A stretch of DNA of 64,000 nucleotides, taken from NCBI GenBank assembly GCA_017854585.1, contig JAFMHK010000009.1, positions 1 through 64,000 of the forward strand, given 5' to 3'. This stretch comes from Paracoccaceae bacterium. GTDB taxonomy: Bacteria; Pseudomonadota; Alphaproteobacteria; Rhodobacterales; Rhodobacteraceae. The notes under the pieces were generated by a model. It ran no database searches. It was given only the letters and a program-made list of their open reading frames with translations, and was not told where the DNA came from. Of this stretch, positions 51,711-61,854 are shown piece after piece (the first letter of the stretch is position 1; the number at the start of each line of letters is the position of its first letter). A program made the position numbers and the translations under genes.

Positions 51711-51914
51711 ATGCGCGCCAACACAAAGATTTCAGCACTTATTCTCACCGCGACGCTTGCCCTTTCGGGCTGTGTCACGTCCGACCTTGAACGGGGTGCC
51801 ATCGGCGCCGGCGTCGGAGGGCTTACTGCCGCCGCGTTCAACGGCAACGTGGCGACCGGCGTGCTTATCGGCGCCGCCGGCGGCGCGCTGTGCGACGACG
51901 TCAACCTTTGCTGA
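51711..51914 (+). CDS. Gly-zipper lipoprotein
   Basis: The 67-residue product has a lipobox LSGC (Cys21) and then a glycine/alanine-rich stretch (GAIGAGVGGLTAAAFNGNVATGVLIGAAGGA) of the Gly-zipper type that packs helices in membranes. Cysteines near the C-terminus (CDDVNLC) may pair. GGAG 10 bases upstream supports ATG 51711. It lies 120 bases before pccA, same strand. Confidence 0.7.
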   Translation: MRANTKISALILTATLALSGCVTSDLERGAIGAGVGGLTAAAFNGNVATGVLIGAAGGALCDDVNLC

Positions 51915-52036
51915 GGTCACACCGACCCGCCTAGGCACCACAGAGACGACAATCAGGACCATCGGGGTGAACAACCCCGGTGGTCCTTTGTGTTTGAAGA
52001 CAGGCCGGAACGGCCAGGACGAGGGGACCGCCTGAG

Positions 52037-54037
52037 ATGTTCAAGAAACTGCTCATCGCCAACCGGGGCGAAATTGCCTGCCGCGTGATCAAGACGGCGC
52101 GCCAGATGGGGATCACCACCGTGGCCATCTATTCCGATGCGGATAGGAATGCCCTGCATGTGAAAATGGCCGATGAGGCCATCCATATCGGCCCGTCGCC
52201 GGCATCCGAGTCCTATATCGTTATCGATAAGGTCATGGCCGCGATCAAGGCAAGCGGCGCCGAGGCGGTGCATCCGGGGTATGGGTTCTTGTCGGAAAAC
52301 CGCAAGTTCGCCGAAGCGTTGGAGGCTGCGGGCGTTGCTTTCGTCGGGCCACCCGCCACTGCGATCGAGGCGATGGGCGACAAGATCACGTCGAAGAAGC
52401 TGGCACAGGAGGCGGGGGTCAACACCGTGCCGGGGCATATGGGGTTGATCGAAGACGCAGCCGAAGCGATCACGATTTCGGGGATGATCGGCTACCCCGT
52501 GATGCTGAAGGCTTCGGCGGGCGGCGGTGGCAAGGGCATGCGCATCGCGTGGTCCGAAAGCGAAGTTGCCGAAGGGTTCCAGGCGTCAAAGAACGAGGCT
52601 GCCAGCAGCTTTGGCGATGACCGCATGTTCATCGAGAAGTTCGTGACCCAACCCCGGCACATCGAAATTCAGGTGCTGGCCGATCAACACGGCAACTGCG
52701 TCTATCTGGGTGAGCGGGAATGTTCGATCCAGCGGCGCAACCAAAAGGTGATCGAAGAAGCGCCAAGCCCGTTTCTGGATGCCGCTACCCGAAAGGCGAT
52801 GGGCGAACAGGCATGCGCGCTGGCGCAGGCGGTCGGCTATACCAGTGCGGGCACGGTTGAATTCATCGTCGACGGCGACCGCAACTTCTATTTCCTTGAG
52901 ATGAACACCCGGTTGCAGGTCGAACATCCGGTGACCGAACTGATCACGGGCATCGATCTGGTCGAACAGATGATCCGCGTGGCCTACGGAGAGGCGCTGC
53001 CGTTCACGCAAGGTGACATCAAGCTGAATGGCTGGGCGATGGAAAGCCGGCTTTATGCCGAAGATCCGTATCGCAATTTCCTGCCCTCCATCGGGCGGCT
53101 GGTTCAGTATCGTCCGCCGACCGAAATGGCCACGGAAACTGCGGTGGTGCGCAATGACACCGGCGTGTTCGAAGGCGGCGAAATCTCCAGGTTCTACGAC
53201 CCTATGATTGCCAAGCTGTGCACATGGGCACCGACCCGGTCCGAGGCGATCGAGGGGATGCGGAACGCGCTGGACGGGTTCGAGTTGGAGGGGATCGGGC
53301 ACAACCTGCCATTTCTGGCCGCCGTGATGGACCACCCGCGCTTTGAGAGCGGCAACATCACCACCGCCTTCATTGCCGAGGAATACCCCGACGGGTTCGA
53401 GGGTGTCACACCGGGGCCGGATGTATTGCGGCGTCTGGCTGCGGTTGCCGCCCACATGAAGATGTTGAAAGAGGATCGCGCGGCTAAGATCAGTGGCGCG
53501 ATGGCCAACCACACGCGCCGCGTCGCGACCGATTATGTCGTGCGCGTCGGCAAGACGGATTTCCCGGTCCATATCGACGAGACGGATTTCGGGACCGAGA
53601 TCATCTTTAGCGATGGCACGCTATACAAGGTGAATTCCGACTGGCGGCTGGGCGATACCCTGTTCAAGGGGCAAGTCGGTGATGTGCCGATGATCGTCAA
53701 GACGGCGTTCATTCCCGGCGGCGCGCGGTTGCGGTACCGCGGCGCGGACCTGAAGGCGGTCGTGCGCACCCCCCGGCAGGCGGAACTGGCGGCGCTGATG
53801 CCCGAGAAACTTCCGCCCGATACATCGAACCTGCTGCTGTGTCCGATGCCGGGGCTGATCGTGAAGGTCGATGTGGCCGTCGGTGACGAGGTGCAGGACG
53901 GTCAGGCGCTCTGCACGATCGAAGCGATGAAGATGGAGAATATCCTGCGGGCCGGACGCAGGGGCGTGATCGCCAAGATCAACGCCAATGCGGGCGACAG
54001 TCTGGCCGTCGATGACGTGATCATGGAGTTCGAGTGA
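52037..54037 (+). CDS. pccA: propionyl-CoA carboxylase alpha subunit (biotin carboxylase plus biotin carrier)
   Basis: PccA carboxylates biotin with ATP and bicarbonate. The 666-residue protein has the biotin-carboxylase start FKKLLIANRGEIACRVI, the ATP-grasp glycine loop SAGGGGKGMR, MNTRLQVEHPVTE in the active site, and a C-terminal biotinyl domain with EAMKMEN (biotinylated Lys632). Between them is the BT-like region (about 470-590) that docks PccB. Length and motifs are normal. It converges with the DUF4174 gene, 49 bases away. Confidence 0.96.
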   Translation: MFKKLLIANRGEIACRVIKTARQMGITTVAIYSDADRNALHVKMADEAIHIGPSPASESYIVIDKVMAAIKASGAEAVHPGYGFLSENRKFAEALEAAGVAFVGPPATAIEAMGDKITSKKLAQEAGVNTVPGHMGLIEDAAEAITISGMIGYPVMLKASAGGGGKGMRIAWSESEVAEGFQASKNEAASSFGDDRMFIEKFVTQPRHIEIQVLADQHGNCVYLGERECSIQRRNQKVIEEAPSPFLDAATRKAMGEQACALAQAVGYTSAGTVEFIVDGDRNFYFLEMNTRLQVEHPVTELITGIDLVEQMIRVAYGEALPFTQGDIKLNGWAMESRLYAEDPYRNFLPSIGRLVQYRPPTEMATETAVVRNDTGVFEGGEISRFYDPMIAKLCTWAPTRSEAIEGMRNALDGFELEGIGHNLPFLAAVMDHPRFESGNITTAFIAEEYPDGFEGVTPGPDVLRRLAAVAAHMKMLKEDRAAKISGAMANHTRRVATDYVVRVGKTDFPVHIDETDFGTEIIFSDGTLYKVNSDWRLGDTLFKGQVGDVPMIVKTAFIPGGARLRYRGADLKAVVRTPRQAELAALMPEKLPPDTSNLLLCPMPGLIVKVDVAVGDEVQDGQALCTIEAMKMENILRAGRRGVIAKINANAGDSLAVDDVIMEFE

Positions 54038-54086
54038 CAAAGCAGGCGCCGCATATCGCCGCGCACGGGGCGGGTGATGGCGGCGG

Positions 54087-54566
54087 CTATTCGTCGCCGC
54101 TGCCGCCGCGCAGTTCTTCTTGCCGCAGTTGGAAATTATCGATGGCACGGGTCAGTTCGCGGACATCGCGAACCGATGGACGGCGCAGACCGACAGACCC
54201 GTCCTTGGCGATGATCACAACGGTGAACCCGCGCGGGCGCAGCTGCTGCCTTATGGCCGAGCGCGCGGATGGATCGGTGTCATACAAAATGACCACGTCG
54301 CGTTCCAGAAGCGGGCCGGGACGCTCGGCCAGCAATTCCATCTGTTCGACAAAGCGCGGGTCGGCGGGTGTATCCGCGAACACGATGATCGGGCGCGCCA
54401 CCCACAGAAATTCGTCCAGCGTCAGCCCGGTCGCATCGCGTGGCGCCAGCGGATCAACCGCTGCGGCATCGGTTTGGGTAACATCGCCTTGGGCCAACGC
54501 CACCTCTTGTGCGGCGGCGGGCAGCGCAAGGGCTGCAATGATCGCTATGGTCAGGAATGTTCGCAT
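54087..54566 (-). CDS. DUF4174 domain secreted protein
   Basis: The 159-residue protein has a signal peptide (residues 1 to about 20) and a DUF4174 domain with RPIIVFADTPADPRF, RDVVILYDTDPS and FTVVIIAKDGSVGLRRPSV, a thioredoxin-like strand order without the CxxC motif. Function unknown. GGAGG at the correct distance gives ATG 54566; the longer frame from 54698 is rejected. It converges with pccA. Confidence 0.85.
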   Translation of the reverse strand: MRTFLTIAIIAALALPAAAQEVALAQGDVTQTDAAAVDPLAPRDATGLTLDEFLWVARPIIVFADTPADPRFVEQMELLAERPGPLLERDVVILYDTDPSARSAIRQQLRPRGFTVVIIAKDGSVGLRRPSVRDVRELTRAIDNFQLRQEELRGGSGDE

Positions 54567-54717
54567 CGGTCCTCCGTTCCAGATTGATATAGGCAGTGCC
54601 GGACGGAAAGCGAAGTGTTTCGCGCCACTTGGCCACGCCAAGGCGTTCACGCGATGTTCAACCTTGTCCACGAAAGATTGGCGAAGCGATCGCGACAATC
54701 ATCGGAGGGCTGGTGCC

Positions 54718-55623
54718 ATGGACGTCATCTTGCACGTGGGTGCCCACCGCACCGCAACCACAACCCTGCAACGTATGATGGGGGCCAGCAACCACGCAAC
54801 GGCCGCCGCCGGCGTGGCCTATTGGGGGCCCAAACGCACCCGTGGGGGGTTGTTCAACGGGTTGGGCGACCTGACGGTGCCACGGCAACGGCAGCGCGCG
54901 TTGGCCCGGATCCGGTTTCATGCGGCGCAATTGGCAAAGGACGGGCATCGCGCGCTGCTGATCAGTGACGAAAACATGCTGGGCACCTTGCGACGCAACA
55001 CCACCGATCTGCGGCTGTATCCCGGGGCCGCCGACCTGCTGACGCCGTTGGGCGGGGCATTGGCCGACCATCGGCTGACCGTGGCCATGGGCATTCGCAG
55101 CTATGACAGCTATTGGGCCTCTGTCTTGGCATTTCGTCTGGGGCGGGGCGGGCCGCTGCCGACACCGGGTATGGTGGATCGCCTGATTGCGCAGCCACAT
55201 CGCTGGCGCCACATCACCGCCAGCGTGGCGGCTGCCGTGCCACAGGCGCGCGTCGTTGTCTGGACCCACGAAAGAATGGGCGCGCGGCCTGATCGGCTCG
55301 TGCGCGAACTGACCGGGGCGGACATGACCTTGAGTGGTGCCGATGCGTGGACCAACACCATGCCCAGCATTGGCAGGTTGCGCGAGACGGTGGAAGATTT
55401 CGGTGGCGACCCGGCCCTGATCCGCGAAGTTTCCGGACGCTTCATGCCATTTGACCACGATCAGCGCGCCACGCTGCGCGCACAGTATTCCGAGGATCTG
55501 ACCTGGCTGCGCGCCGGGGCGGGTGGCCTCGCGACATTGATCGACGACCCCGCCACAGAGCTGGGCGCGACAGGACAAGGAAGAGGATTTGACCATGACG
55601 CAGAGCACAGAGGCCTGGCGTAA
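54718..55623 (+). CDS. sulfotransferase-like protein
   Basis: The 301-residue protein begins [20 protein letters not shown], resembling the PAPS-binding loop H-x-G-x-x-x-T/S-G-T-T of sulfotransferases, though Gly is replaced by Ala at one position. The following helix and the [10 protein letters not shown] segment fit the family; catalysis is not certain. CGGAGGG 9 bases upstream marks ATG 54718. Its 3' end overlaps the mutase start by 29 bases, so the two should be co-transcribed. Confidence 0.65.
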   Translation: MDVILHVGAHRTATTTLQRMMGASNHATAAAGVAYWGPKRTRGGLFNGLGDLTVPRQRQRALARIRFHAAQLAKDGHRALLISDENMLGTLRRNTTDLRLYPGAADLLTPLGGALADHRLTVAMGIRSYDSYWASVLAFRLGRGGPLPTPGMVDRLIAQPHRWRHITASVAAAVPQARVVVWTHERMGARPDRLVRELTGADMTLSGADAWTNTMPSIGRLRETVEDFGGDPALIREVSGRFMPFDHDQRATLRAQYSEDLTWLRAGAGGLATLIDDPATELGATGQGRGFDHDAEHRGLA

Positions 55624-57724
55624 TCTTGCCGCAAAGGAACTTCGCGGGCGCGACCCCGACAGCCTAAGCTGGGAGACGCTGGAGGGGATCCGCGTCAAGC
55701 CGCTCTATACCGCCGAGGACGTGGCGCAGCTGCCGCATATGGGTGGTATTCCGGGTGCGGCTCCGTTCACGCGTGGGGTCAAGGCCACGATGTATGCGGG
55801 CCGCCCTTGGACCATCCGCCAATACGCCGGGTTTTCCACCGCAGAGGAAAGCAACGCATTCTACCGCAAGGCGCTGAATGCGGGGCAGCAAGGTGTCTCG
55901 GTCGCCTTCGATCTGGCCACGCACCGCGGCTATGACAGCGACCACCCCCGTGTGGAGGGCGATGTCGGCAAGGCCGGTGTCGCCATCGATAGCGTGGAAG
56001 ACATGAAGATCCTGTTCGACGGGATCCCCTTGGACAAGGTGTCGGTCTCGATGACGATGAACGGGGCGGTCATCCCGATTTTGGCCAGTTTCATCGTGAC
56101 CGGCGAGGAACAGGGCCATTCGCGCGCGGTTCTGTCAGGCACCATTCAGAACGATATTCTGAAGGAGTTCATGGTCCGCAACACTTATGTGTATCCGCCC
56201 GAGCCATCCATGCGGATCGTGGCCGACATTATCGAATATACCGCAACCGAGATGCCCAAGTTCAATTCGATCTCGATCAGCGGCTATCACATGCAAGAGG
56301 CCGGCGCGAACTTGGTGCAGGAACTGGCCTATACGCTTGCGGACGGGCGCGAATATGTGCGCACGGCGATCGAACGCGGCATGGATGTCGATGCTTTCGC
56401 CCCGCGTCTGTCGTTCTTCTTTGCCATCGGGATGAATTTCTTCATGGAGGCCGCCAAGCTGCGCGCCGCGCGGTTGTTGTGGTCGCGGATCATGGATGAA
56501 TTCCAGCCGAAGGACCCGAAATCCTCGATGCTGCGCACGCATTGCCAGACGTCGGGCGTGAGTTTGCAGGAACAAGATCCCTACAACAACGTCGTTCGCA
56601 CCGCCTATGAAGCGATGAGCGCGGTTTTGGGCGGCACCCAAAGCCTGCATACCAATGCCCTCGACGAGGCGATTGCACTGCCCACCGAATTCAGTGCCCG
56701 CATTGCCCGCAATACCCAGTTGATCTTGCAAGAGGAAACCGGCGTCACCAAGGTCGTCGATCCGCTGGCGGGATCATACTATGTTGAGGCGCTGACGGCA
56801 GAGTTGGCCGAACAGGCGTGGGCCCTGATTGAGGAAGTCGAGGAAATGGGCGGCATGACCAAGGCCGTGGCCAGCGGCATGCCCAAGCTGCGGATCGAGG
56901 AAAGCGCCGCCAAGCGGCAGGCGCTGATCGACCGGGGAACCGATGTGATCGTGGGGGTCAACAAGTATCGCAAGGATCATGAAGACCCGATCGATATTCT
57001 GCAAATTGACAATGACCGGGTGCGCGACGGCCAGATTGCGCGGCTGGAAAGAATGCGTGGCACGCGTGACGAGAAGGCGTGTCAGGCCGCGCTGGCGGAG
57101 ATGAGCCGGCGCGCGGCGGAGGGCGGCAACCTGTTGGACGCGGCCGTGGATGCCGCGCGCGCGCGGGCATCTGTGGGGGAAATAAGCATGGCGATGGAAA
57201 AGGTGTTCGGACGCCACAGGGCCGAGGTCAAGACATTGGCGGGCGTCTATGGCGCCGCCTATGAGGGTGACGCGGGCTTTGCCGCCATACAGGCGGATGT
57301 GGAGGCATTCGCCGAGGAAGAGGGGCGTCGCCCCCGGATGCTGGTCGTGAAGATGGGTCAAGACGGGCATGACCGGGGCGCCAAGGTCATTGCCACCGCC
57401 TTTGCCGATATCGGGTTCGACGTCGATGTGGGGCCCTTGTTCCAGACGCCCGAAGAGGCCGCGCAGGACGCCATCGACAACGATGTTCATGTTGTCGGCA
57501 TCAGCTCGCAGGCGGCGGGGCACCGGACACTTGCGCCCAAGCTGATCAAGGCGCTTGAGGCGGCCGGTGCGGGCGAAATTCTGGTCATCTGCGGTGGTGT
57601 GATCCCACAGCAGGACTATGATTTCCTGAAAGAGGCGGGGGTGAAGGCGATCTTTGGGCCGGGCACCAACATTCCCGATGCGGCCAAGGACATCTTGCGC
57701 CTGATCCGTGCCGCGCGGGAGTAG
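55595..57724 (+). CDS. scpA: methylmalonyl-CoA mutase (B12-dependent, single-chain)
   Basis: The mutase isomerises methylmalonyl-CoA to succinyl-CoA, the last step of propionyl-CoA use. The 709-residue chain has the substrate barrel ([58 protein letters not shown]) and a C-terminal cobalamin domain with [10 protein letters not shown], where His592 binds cobalt. Length is as in the MutB/ScpA type. ATG 55595 follows a GGAAGAGGA ribosome binding site and overlaps the end of the sulfotransferase-like gene. An epimerase gene is not seen here. Confidence 0.96.
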   Translation: MTQSTEAWRNLAAKELRGRDPDSLSWETLEGIRVKPLYTAEDVAQLPHMGGIPGAAPFTRGVKATMYAGRPWTIRQYAGFSTAEESNAFYRKALNAGQQGVSVAFDLATHRGYDSDHPRVEGDVGKAGVAIDSVEDMKILFDGIPLDKVSVSMTMNGAVIPILASFIVTGEEQGHSRAVLSGTIQNDILKEFMVRNTYVYPPEPSMRIVADIIEYTATEMPKFNSISISGYHMQEAGANLVQELAYTLADGREYVRTAIERGMDVDAFAPRLSFFFAIGMNFFMEAAKLRAARLLWSRIMDEFQPKDPKSSMLRTHCQTSGVSLQEQDPYNNVVRTAYEAMSAVLGGTQSLHTNALDEAIALPTEFSARIARNTQLILQEETGVTKVVDPLAGSYYVEALTAELAEQAWALIEEVEEMGGMTKAVASGMPKLRIEESAAKRQALIDRGTDVIVGVNKYRKDHEDPIDILQIDNDRVRDGQIARLERMRGTRDEKACQAALAEMSRRAAEGGNLLDAAVDAARARASVGEISMAMEKVFGRHRAEVKTLAGVYGAAYEGDAGFAAIQADVEAFAEEEGRRPRMLVVKMGQDGHDRGAKVIATAFADIGFDVDVGPLFQTPEEAAQDAIDNDVHVVGISSQAAGHRTLAPKLIKALEAAGAGEILVICGGVIPQQDYDFLKEAGVKAIFGPGTNIPDAAKDILRLIRAARE

Positions 57725-57850
57725 CCGCCCCGCGCATCCGATGCGCCAACCCGGCTTTCGCCATCCGCTGCGCGCCCCACGGACACGCCCTTTACCCTTG
57801 CCCTTCAAGGGGCGCTGACGCATCTAGAAGGGATTAGAGGAGGGATCGCC

Positions 57851-58942
57851 ATGGCCCTGCCGGTTCGGCAACAGTTCATCTATTGGGGCATCGCCACGGC
57901 GGTGTTCCTTTTGCTGCTTTGGGTGCTGGGCGATGTGATCCTGCCCTTTATCGTCGGCTTGGCGATCGCCTATTTTCTGGACCCCGTGGCCGACCGGCTG
58001 GAACGGCTGGGTCTGGGGCGGCTGTGGGCCACGGTGATCATCTCGATCTTTGCGCTGACCATCGTGATCATTGCCGTATTGATCGTGGTCCCGGTGCTGG
58101 TTCAGCAAACCGGCGATCTGATAAACCGCGCGCCCGCGTTGTTCGAGCAGTTGCGGGCCTTTCTGGCCGAACAGTTTCCATCGTTCATGGATGAGACCTC
58201 TCCGTTGCGGCAATCCCTGGCCTCGATCGGGACGACGATTCAAAGCCGCGGCGGTGAGGTTCTGACTCAGTTGGTGTCCTCGGCCATGGGGGTCGTGAGT
58301 TTTCTGGTCTTCATCGTCGTGGTGCCGGTGGTGGCCTTCTACATGTTGATGGACTGGGACCGGATGGTTGCCCGCATCGACGCCCTGTTGCCACGCGATC
58401 ATCGCCCCACGATTCGCCGTCTTGCGAGCGAGATTGACCAGACACTGGCCAGTTTTGTGCGCGGGCAGGGCACTGTTTGCCTGATCCTTGGCACGTTTTA
58501 TGCCGGTGCGCTGATGCTGGTGGGGCTTGAGTTCGGGTTGGTTGTCGGGGCTCTGGCGGGCCTGCTGACGTTCATCCCCTATCTGGGCGCGCTGATCGGC
58601 GGGGCGCTGGCCATCGGGCTGGCGCTGTTCCAGTTCTGGGGTGAATGGTGGTGGATCGTGGCTGTGGCAGCGATTTTCCAGTTCGGCCAACTGGTTGAAG
58701 GCAACGTCCTGACGCCGAACCTTGTGGGCAGTTCGATCGGCCTGCATCCTGTGTGGCTGATCTTTGCCCTGTCCGCCTTTGGTTCGGTCTTTGGTTTCGT
58801 CGGGCTGCTGGTGGCCGTGCCCGTCGCCGCCATGATCGGCGTATTGGTCCGTTTCGGGATCGAGCGGTATCGCGTCAGCCTGCTTTATCGTGGCCTTGAA
58901 GGCGTGACGGATCTGCGCGACAGCAATGACGATACCCCCTGA
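57851..58942 (+). CDS. AI-2E family transporter
   Basis: The 363-residue protein has a double helix at the N-terminus (about 15-75), a polar middle (90-160: LINRAPALFEQLRAFLAEQFP), and five to six further helices (about 165-350) with GLLTFIPYLGALIGG and GLHPVWLIFALSAFGSVFGFVGLLVAVP, the signature of the family. Members include TqsA and sodium/proton antiporters; AI-2 transport is not implied. It overlaps the hdaA start by one base (TGATG). Confidence 0.9.
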   Translation: MALPVRQQFIYWGIATAVFLLLLWVLGDVILPFIVGLAIAYFLDPVADRLERLGLGRLWATVIISIFALTIVIIAVLIVVPVLVQQTGDLINRAPALFEQLRAFLAEQFPSFMDETSPLRQSLASIGTTIQSRGGEVLTQLVSSAMGVVSFLVFIVVVPVVAFYMLMDWDRMVARIDALLPRDHRPTIRRLASEIDQTLASFVRGQGTVCLILGTFYAGALMLVGLEFGLVVGALAGLLTFIPYLGALIGGALAIGLALFQFWGEWWWIVAVAAIFQFGQLVEGNVLTPNLVGSSIGLHPVWLIFALSAFGSVFGFVGLLVAVPVAAMIGVLVRFGIERYRVSLLYRGLEGVTDLRDSNDDTP

Positions 58943-59607
58943 TGGCCCGGCAACTGGTTTTTGACCTTCCGCTTCGTGCAGCGATGGGGCGCGAGGAATT
59001 CATGGTGACAGCGACCAATGCCGATGCTGTCGCCGGGATTGACGCATGGCGTGAATGGCCGTTTTCCAAGATGATCCTGATTGGCCCCGAGGGCGCGGGC
59101 AAGACACATCTGGCCCATGTATGGGCGGCACAATCGGGGGCGCGCGTCATCCCGGCCGCCGGCATTCCGACCACGCATATCGACGCGCCCGCCGTTGTGG
59201 TGGAGGATGCAGATCGCATTGCCGGTGACAGGGACGCGGAAACGGCGCTGTTTCATCTCCACAATTCCTTGGTCCAGCGAGGTGCGCCCTTGTTGCTGAC
59301 GGCACGCGATGCGCCGCAGCGCTGGGGCCTTTGCTTGCCTGATCTTGAAAGTCGCATGGGGCAGGCCGGGCTTTTGCGCCTGCCACCGCCTGATGATACG
59401 TTGCTTATGGCGCTGATGGTCAAGCTGGCGACTGATCGCAGAATGCCGCTGACACCGGCCATCTTGCAGTTCGCGGCACCCCGTCTGGAAAGGTCCGCAG
59501 TGGGTGTGCAGCGGTTTATCGCGGCGCTGGATGCGGCGGCGCTTGCGGAAAAGACCCCGCCGAAATTGCGCCATGCCAAGGCGTTACTTGCATCCACCCC
59601 CGAATGA
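58942..59607 (+). CDS. hdaA: replication inactivator HdaA (DnaA-like AAA+)
   Basis: HdaA stimulates ATP hydrolysis by DnaA bound to the sliding clamp and prevents re-initiation. The 221-residue protein starts with the beta-clamp binding motif QLVFDLP, followed by the Walker A loop [11 protein letters not shown], an acidic VVEDADRI as Walker B and an SRMGQAGL segment near the sensor. It lacks the DNA-binding domain IV of DnaA. It shares one base with the upstream gene. Confidence 0.92.
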   Translation: MARQLVFDLPLRAAMGREEFMVTATNADAVAGIDAWREWPFSKMILIGPEGAGKTHLAHVWAAQSGARVIPAAGIPTTHIDAPAVVVEDADRIAGDRDAETALFHLHNSLVQRGAPLLLTARDAPQRWGLCLPDLESRMGQAGLLRLPPPDDTLLMALMVKLATDRRMPLTPAILQFAAPRLERSAVGVQRFIAALDAAALAEKTPPKLRHAKALLASTPE

Positions 59608-59625
59608 CTGTCACGTTGCTGTCAC
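59608..59625 (+). promoter_or_regulatory. Pho box upstream of ppk1
   Basis: CTGTCAC-GTTG-CTGTCAC is a two-repeat PHO box (7-base repeats, 4-base spacer) matching the PhoB consensus CTGTCAT-N4-CTGTCAT at all but the last base of each repeat. It starts one base after the hdaA stop codon and ends 23 bases before the ppk1 ATG. Confidence 0.85.
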
Positions 59626-59648
59626 ACTTCACACCTAACGCAAATGCC

Positions 59649-61823
59649 ATGACAAACGCAGATTTCCTGACCGCCCCATTGCCCGCCCCCGTCGAACTTC
59701 CCACAGAAGAGACCACGGGCCCGAAACGATTTTTCAACCGTGAGTTGAGCTGGCTGGCGTTCAACTGGCGCGTGCTGGAGGAGGCCGCGAACCCCCGTGT
59801 GCCGCTCTTGGAGCGGGTGCGTTTCGTTTCGATCTCGGCGGGAAACCTTGATGAGTTCTACACGGTGCGCGTCGCCGGCCTGCGGGAACTGGCGATGGCG
59901 GGCAATACCATGCCGTCCGACGATGGGCGCAGCCCTGCCGAACAGCTGACGCTGATCAACGCCGATGCCCGCCGCCTGATGCAACGCCAGCAGGCCGAAT
60001 GGACCAATCTGAAGAAGGAGCTGGAGGCCGAAGGCATTATGGTGGTGTCCCGGTCGGCGTTGAAGGCGGGGGATCGGAAATACCTTGAAAACGTGTTCCT
60101 GACACAGGTGTTTCCCGTGCTTTCGCCGCTGGCGATCGACCCGGCGCACCCGTTCCCCTTTATTCCGAACGAAGGTATCGCGCTGGCCCTGCAGATGAAG
60201 CGGCAGCGTGATGGCCGCGTCTTGCAGGCGCTGCTGCCGATCCCGGGGCAGATCGACCGGTTCGTGCGTCTGCCTGCGCCAGAGGGATGCGCCCGTTTCT
60301 TGCCACTTGAGGAGTTGTTGCTACTGCATATCGGGGCGCTGTTCCCCGGTTATGAACTGACCGGAAATTGTGCGTTTCGGGTGCTGCGCGACAGTGATCT
60401 TGAGGTTGAGGAAGAGGCCGAAGATCTGGTGCGCGAGTTCGAGACCGCGTTGAAACGCCGCCGCCGGGGCGAAGTGGTGCGTCTGCAGATATCGGCGGGT
60501 GCCCCCACCGACCTGAAGGATGAGATTGTCGAGCAACTGCACGTGCGCGGGGATGAAGTGGTGGAAGTGCGCGGGATGATCGGGCTTGTCTCGCTCAAGG
60601 AACTGGTGCTGGACAACCGGCCCGACCTGCTGTGGAAATCCTTTACCCCGCGGGTCCCGGAACGGGTGCAGGACCATGACGGCGACATGTTCGCGGCGAT
60701 CCGCCAGAAGGACATGTTGCTGCACCATCCGTATGAAACCTTTGACATGGTCATCCGGTTTCTGGCGCAGGCGGCACGTGATCCCAATGTGGTGGCGATC
60801 AAGCAGACACTGTATCGCACATCCTACGAGTCCCCCATTGTGGAGGCGCTGTGCGAGGCCGCCGAAAACGGCAAGTCGGTCACGGCCTTGGTGGAATTGA
60901 AGGCGCGGTTCGACGAGGCCGCCAATATCCGCCAATCCCGCAAACTCGAGCGCGCGGGCGCGCATGTCATCTACGGGTTCATCAACTACAAGACACACGC
61001 CAAGATTAGCACAGTGGTGCGTCGCGAAGGTGATCGGCTGGTCACCTATACCCATTTCGGCACCGGCAATTACCACCAGATCACCGCGCGGATCTACACG
61101 GACCTGAGCTTGTTCACCTGCGACGATGCGCTGGGTCGCGATGCGACCAAGGTTTTCAATTACGTCGGCGGCTACGCCGAACCCGAGCGGTTGGAAAACC
61201 TGTCGATCTCGCCGCTGACCCTCAAGCAGACCATTCTGGACAATCTGCGGGCCGAAGCCGCGCATGCCCGCGCCGGCAAGCCCGCGATGGTGTGGGTCAA
61301 GCTCAACAGTCTGATCGAACCCGACATCATCGATGCGTTATATGACGCCAGCCGGGCAGGTGTGCGGATTGATCTGGTTATTCGCGGCATTTGCGGTGTG
61401 CGTCCCGGCGTAAAGGGTCTGAGCGAGAATATCCGTGTCAAATCCATTGTCGGTCGGTTTCTGGAACATTCGCGAATCGTGTGTTTCGGCAACGGCGCGG
61501 GCCTGCCCTCCAAGAAGGCGCGGGTCTATATCAGTTCCGCCGACTGGATGGGCCGCAACCTGAGCCGCCGGGTCGAAACGTTGGTGGAATGCACCAACCC
61601 CACCGTCAAAGCGCAGATCGTCAGCCAGATCATGGCCGCCAATCTGGCGGACGAGGCGCAAAGCTGGGTCTTGCAGCCCGATGGCACCTTCCAACGCCCC
61701 GATCTGAGCGGCGTGGACAACCCGTTTTCGTGCCACAGGTTCTTTATGGAAAACCCGTCCTTGTCGGGCCGGGGCAGTGCCGGGGCCAAGGATGTGCCGG
61801 AACTGACGCACTCCACTGATTGA
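59649..61823 (+). CDS. ppk1: polyphosphate kinase 1
   Basis: Ppk1 makes polyphosphate from ATP. The 724-residue protein shows [49 protein letters not shown] and, in the catalytic domains, the phosphorylated His in INYKTHAKI and the [11 protein letters not shown] segment. The start codon ATG 59649 has no visible ribosome binding site and lies about 24 bases after the Pho box, so the mRNA may be leaderless. ppx follows 31 bases later. Confidence 0.95.
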   Translation: MTNADFLTAPLPAPVELPTEETTGPKRFFNRELSWLAFNWRVLEEAANPRVPLLERVRFVSISAGNLDEFYTVRVAGLRELAMAGNTMPSDDGRSPAEQLTLINADARRLMQRQQAEWTNLKKELEAEGIMVVSRSALKAGDRKYLENVFLTQVFPVLSPLAIDPAHPFPFIPNEGIALALQMKRQRDGRVLQALLPIPGQIDRFVRLPAPEGCARFLPLEELLLLHIGALFPGYELTGNCAFRVLRDSDLEVEEEAEDLVREFETALKRRRRGEVVRLQISAGAPTDLKDEIVEQLHVRGDEVVEVRGMIGLVSLKELVLDNRPDLLWKSFTPRVPERVQDHDGDMFAAIRQKDMLLHHPYETFDMVIRFLAQAARDPNVVAIKQTLYRTSYESPIVEALCEAAENGKSVTALVELKARFDEAANIRQSRKLERAGAHVIYGFINYKTHAKISTVVRREGDRLVTYTHFGTGNYHQITARIYTDLSLFTCDDALGRDATKVFNYVGGYAEPERLENLSISPLTLKQTILDNLRAEAAHARAGKPAMVWVKLNSLIEPDIIDALYDASRAGVRIDLVIRGICGVRPGVKGLSENIRVKSIVGRFLEHSRIVCFGNGAGLPSKKARVYISSADWMGRNLSRRVETLVECTNPTVKAQIVSQIMAANLADEAQSWVLQPDGTFQRPDLSGVDNPFSCHRFFMENPSLSGRGSAGAKDVPELTHSTD

Positions 61824-61854
61824 CGCGCGCGACCGGGGCGTGTCACATCCCCCC

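Noticed and set aside
54034-55623. A 529-codon frame spanning the DUF4174 gene and the sulfotransferase-like gene
   Set aside because: The first 228 codons are antisense to the DUF4174 gene and have no family resemblance; ATG 54718 with its ribosome binding site starts the conserved part.
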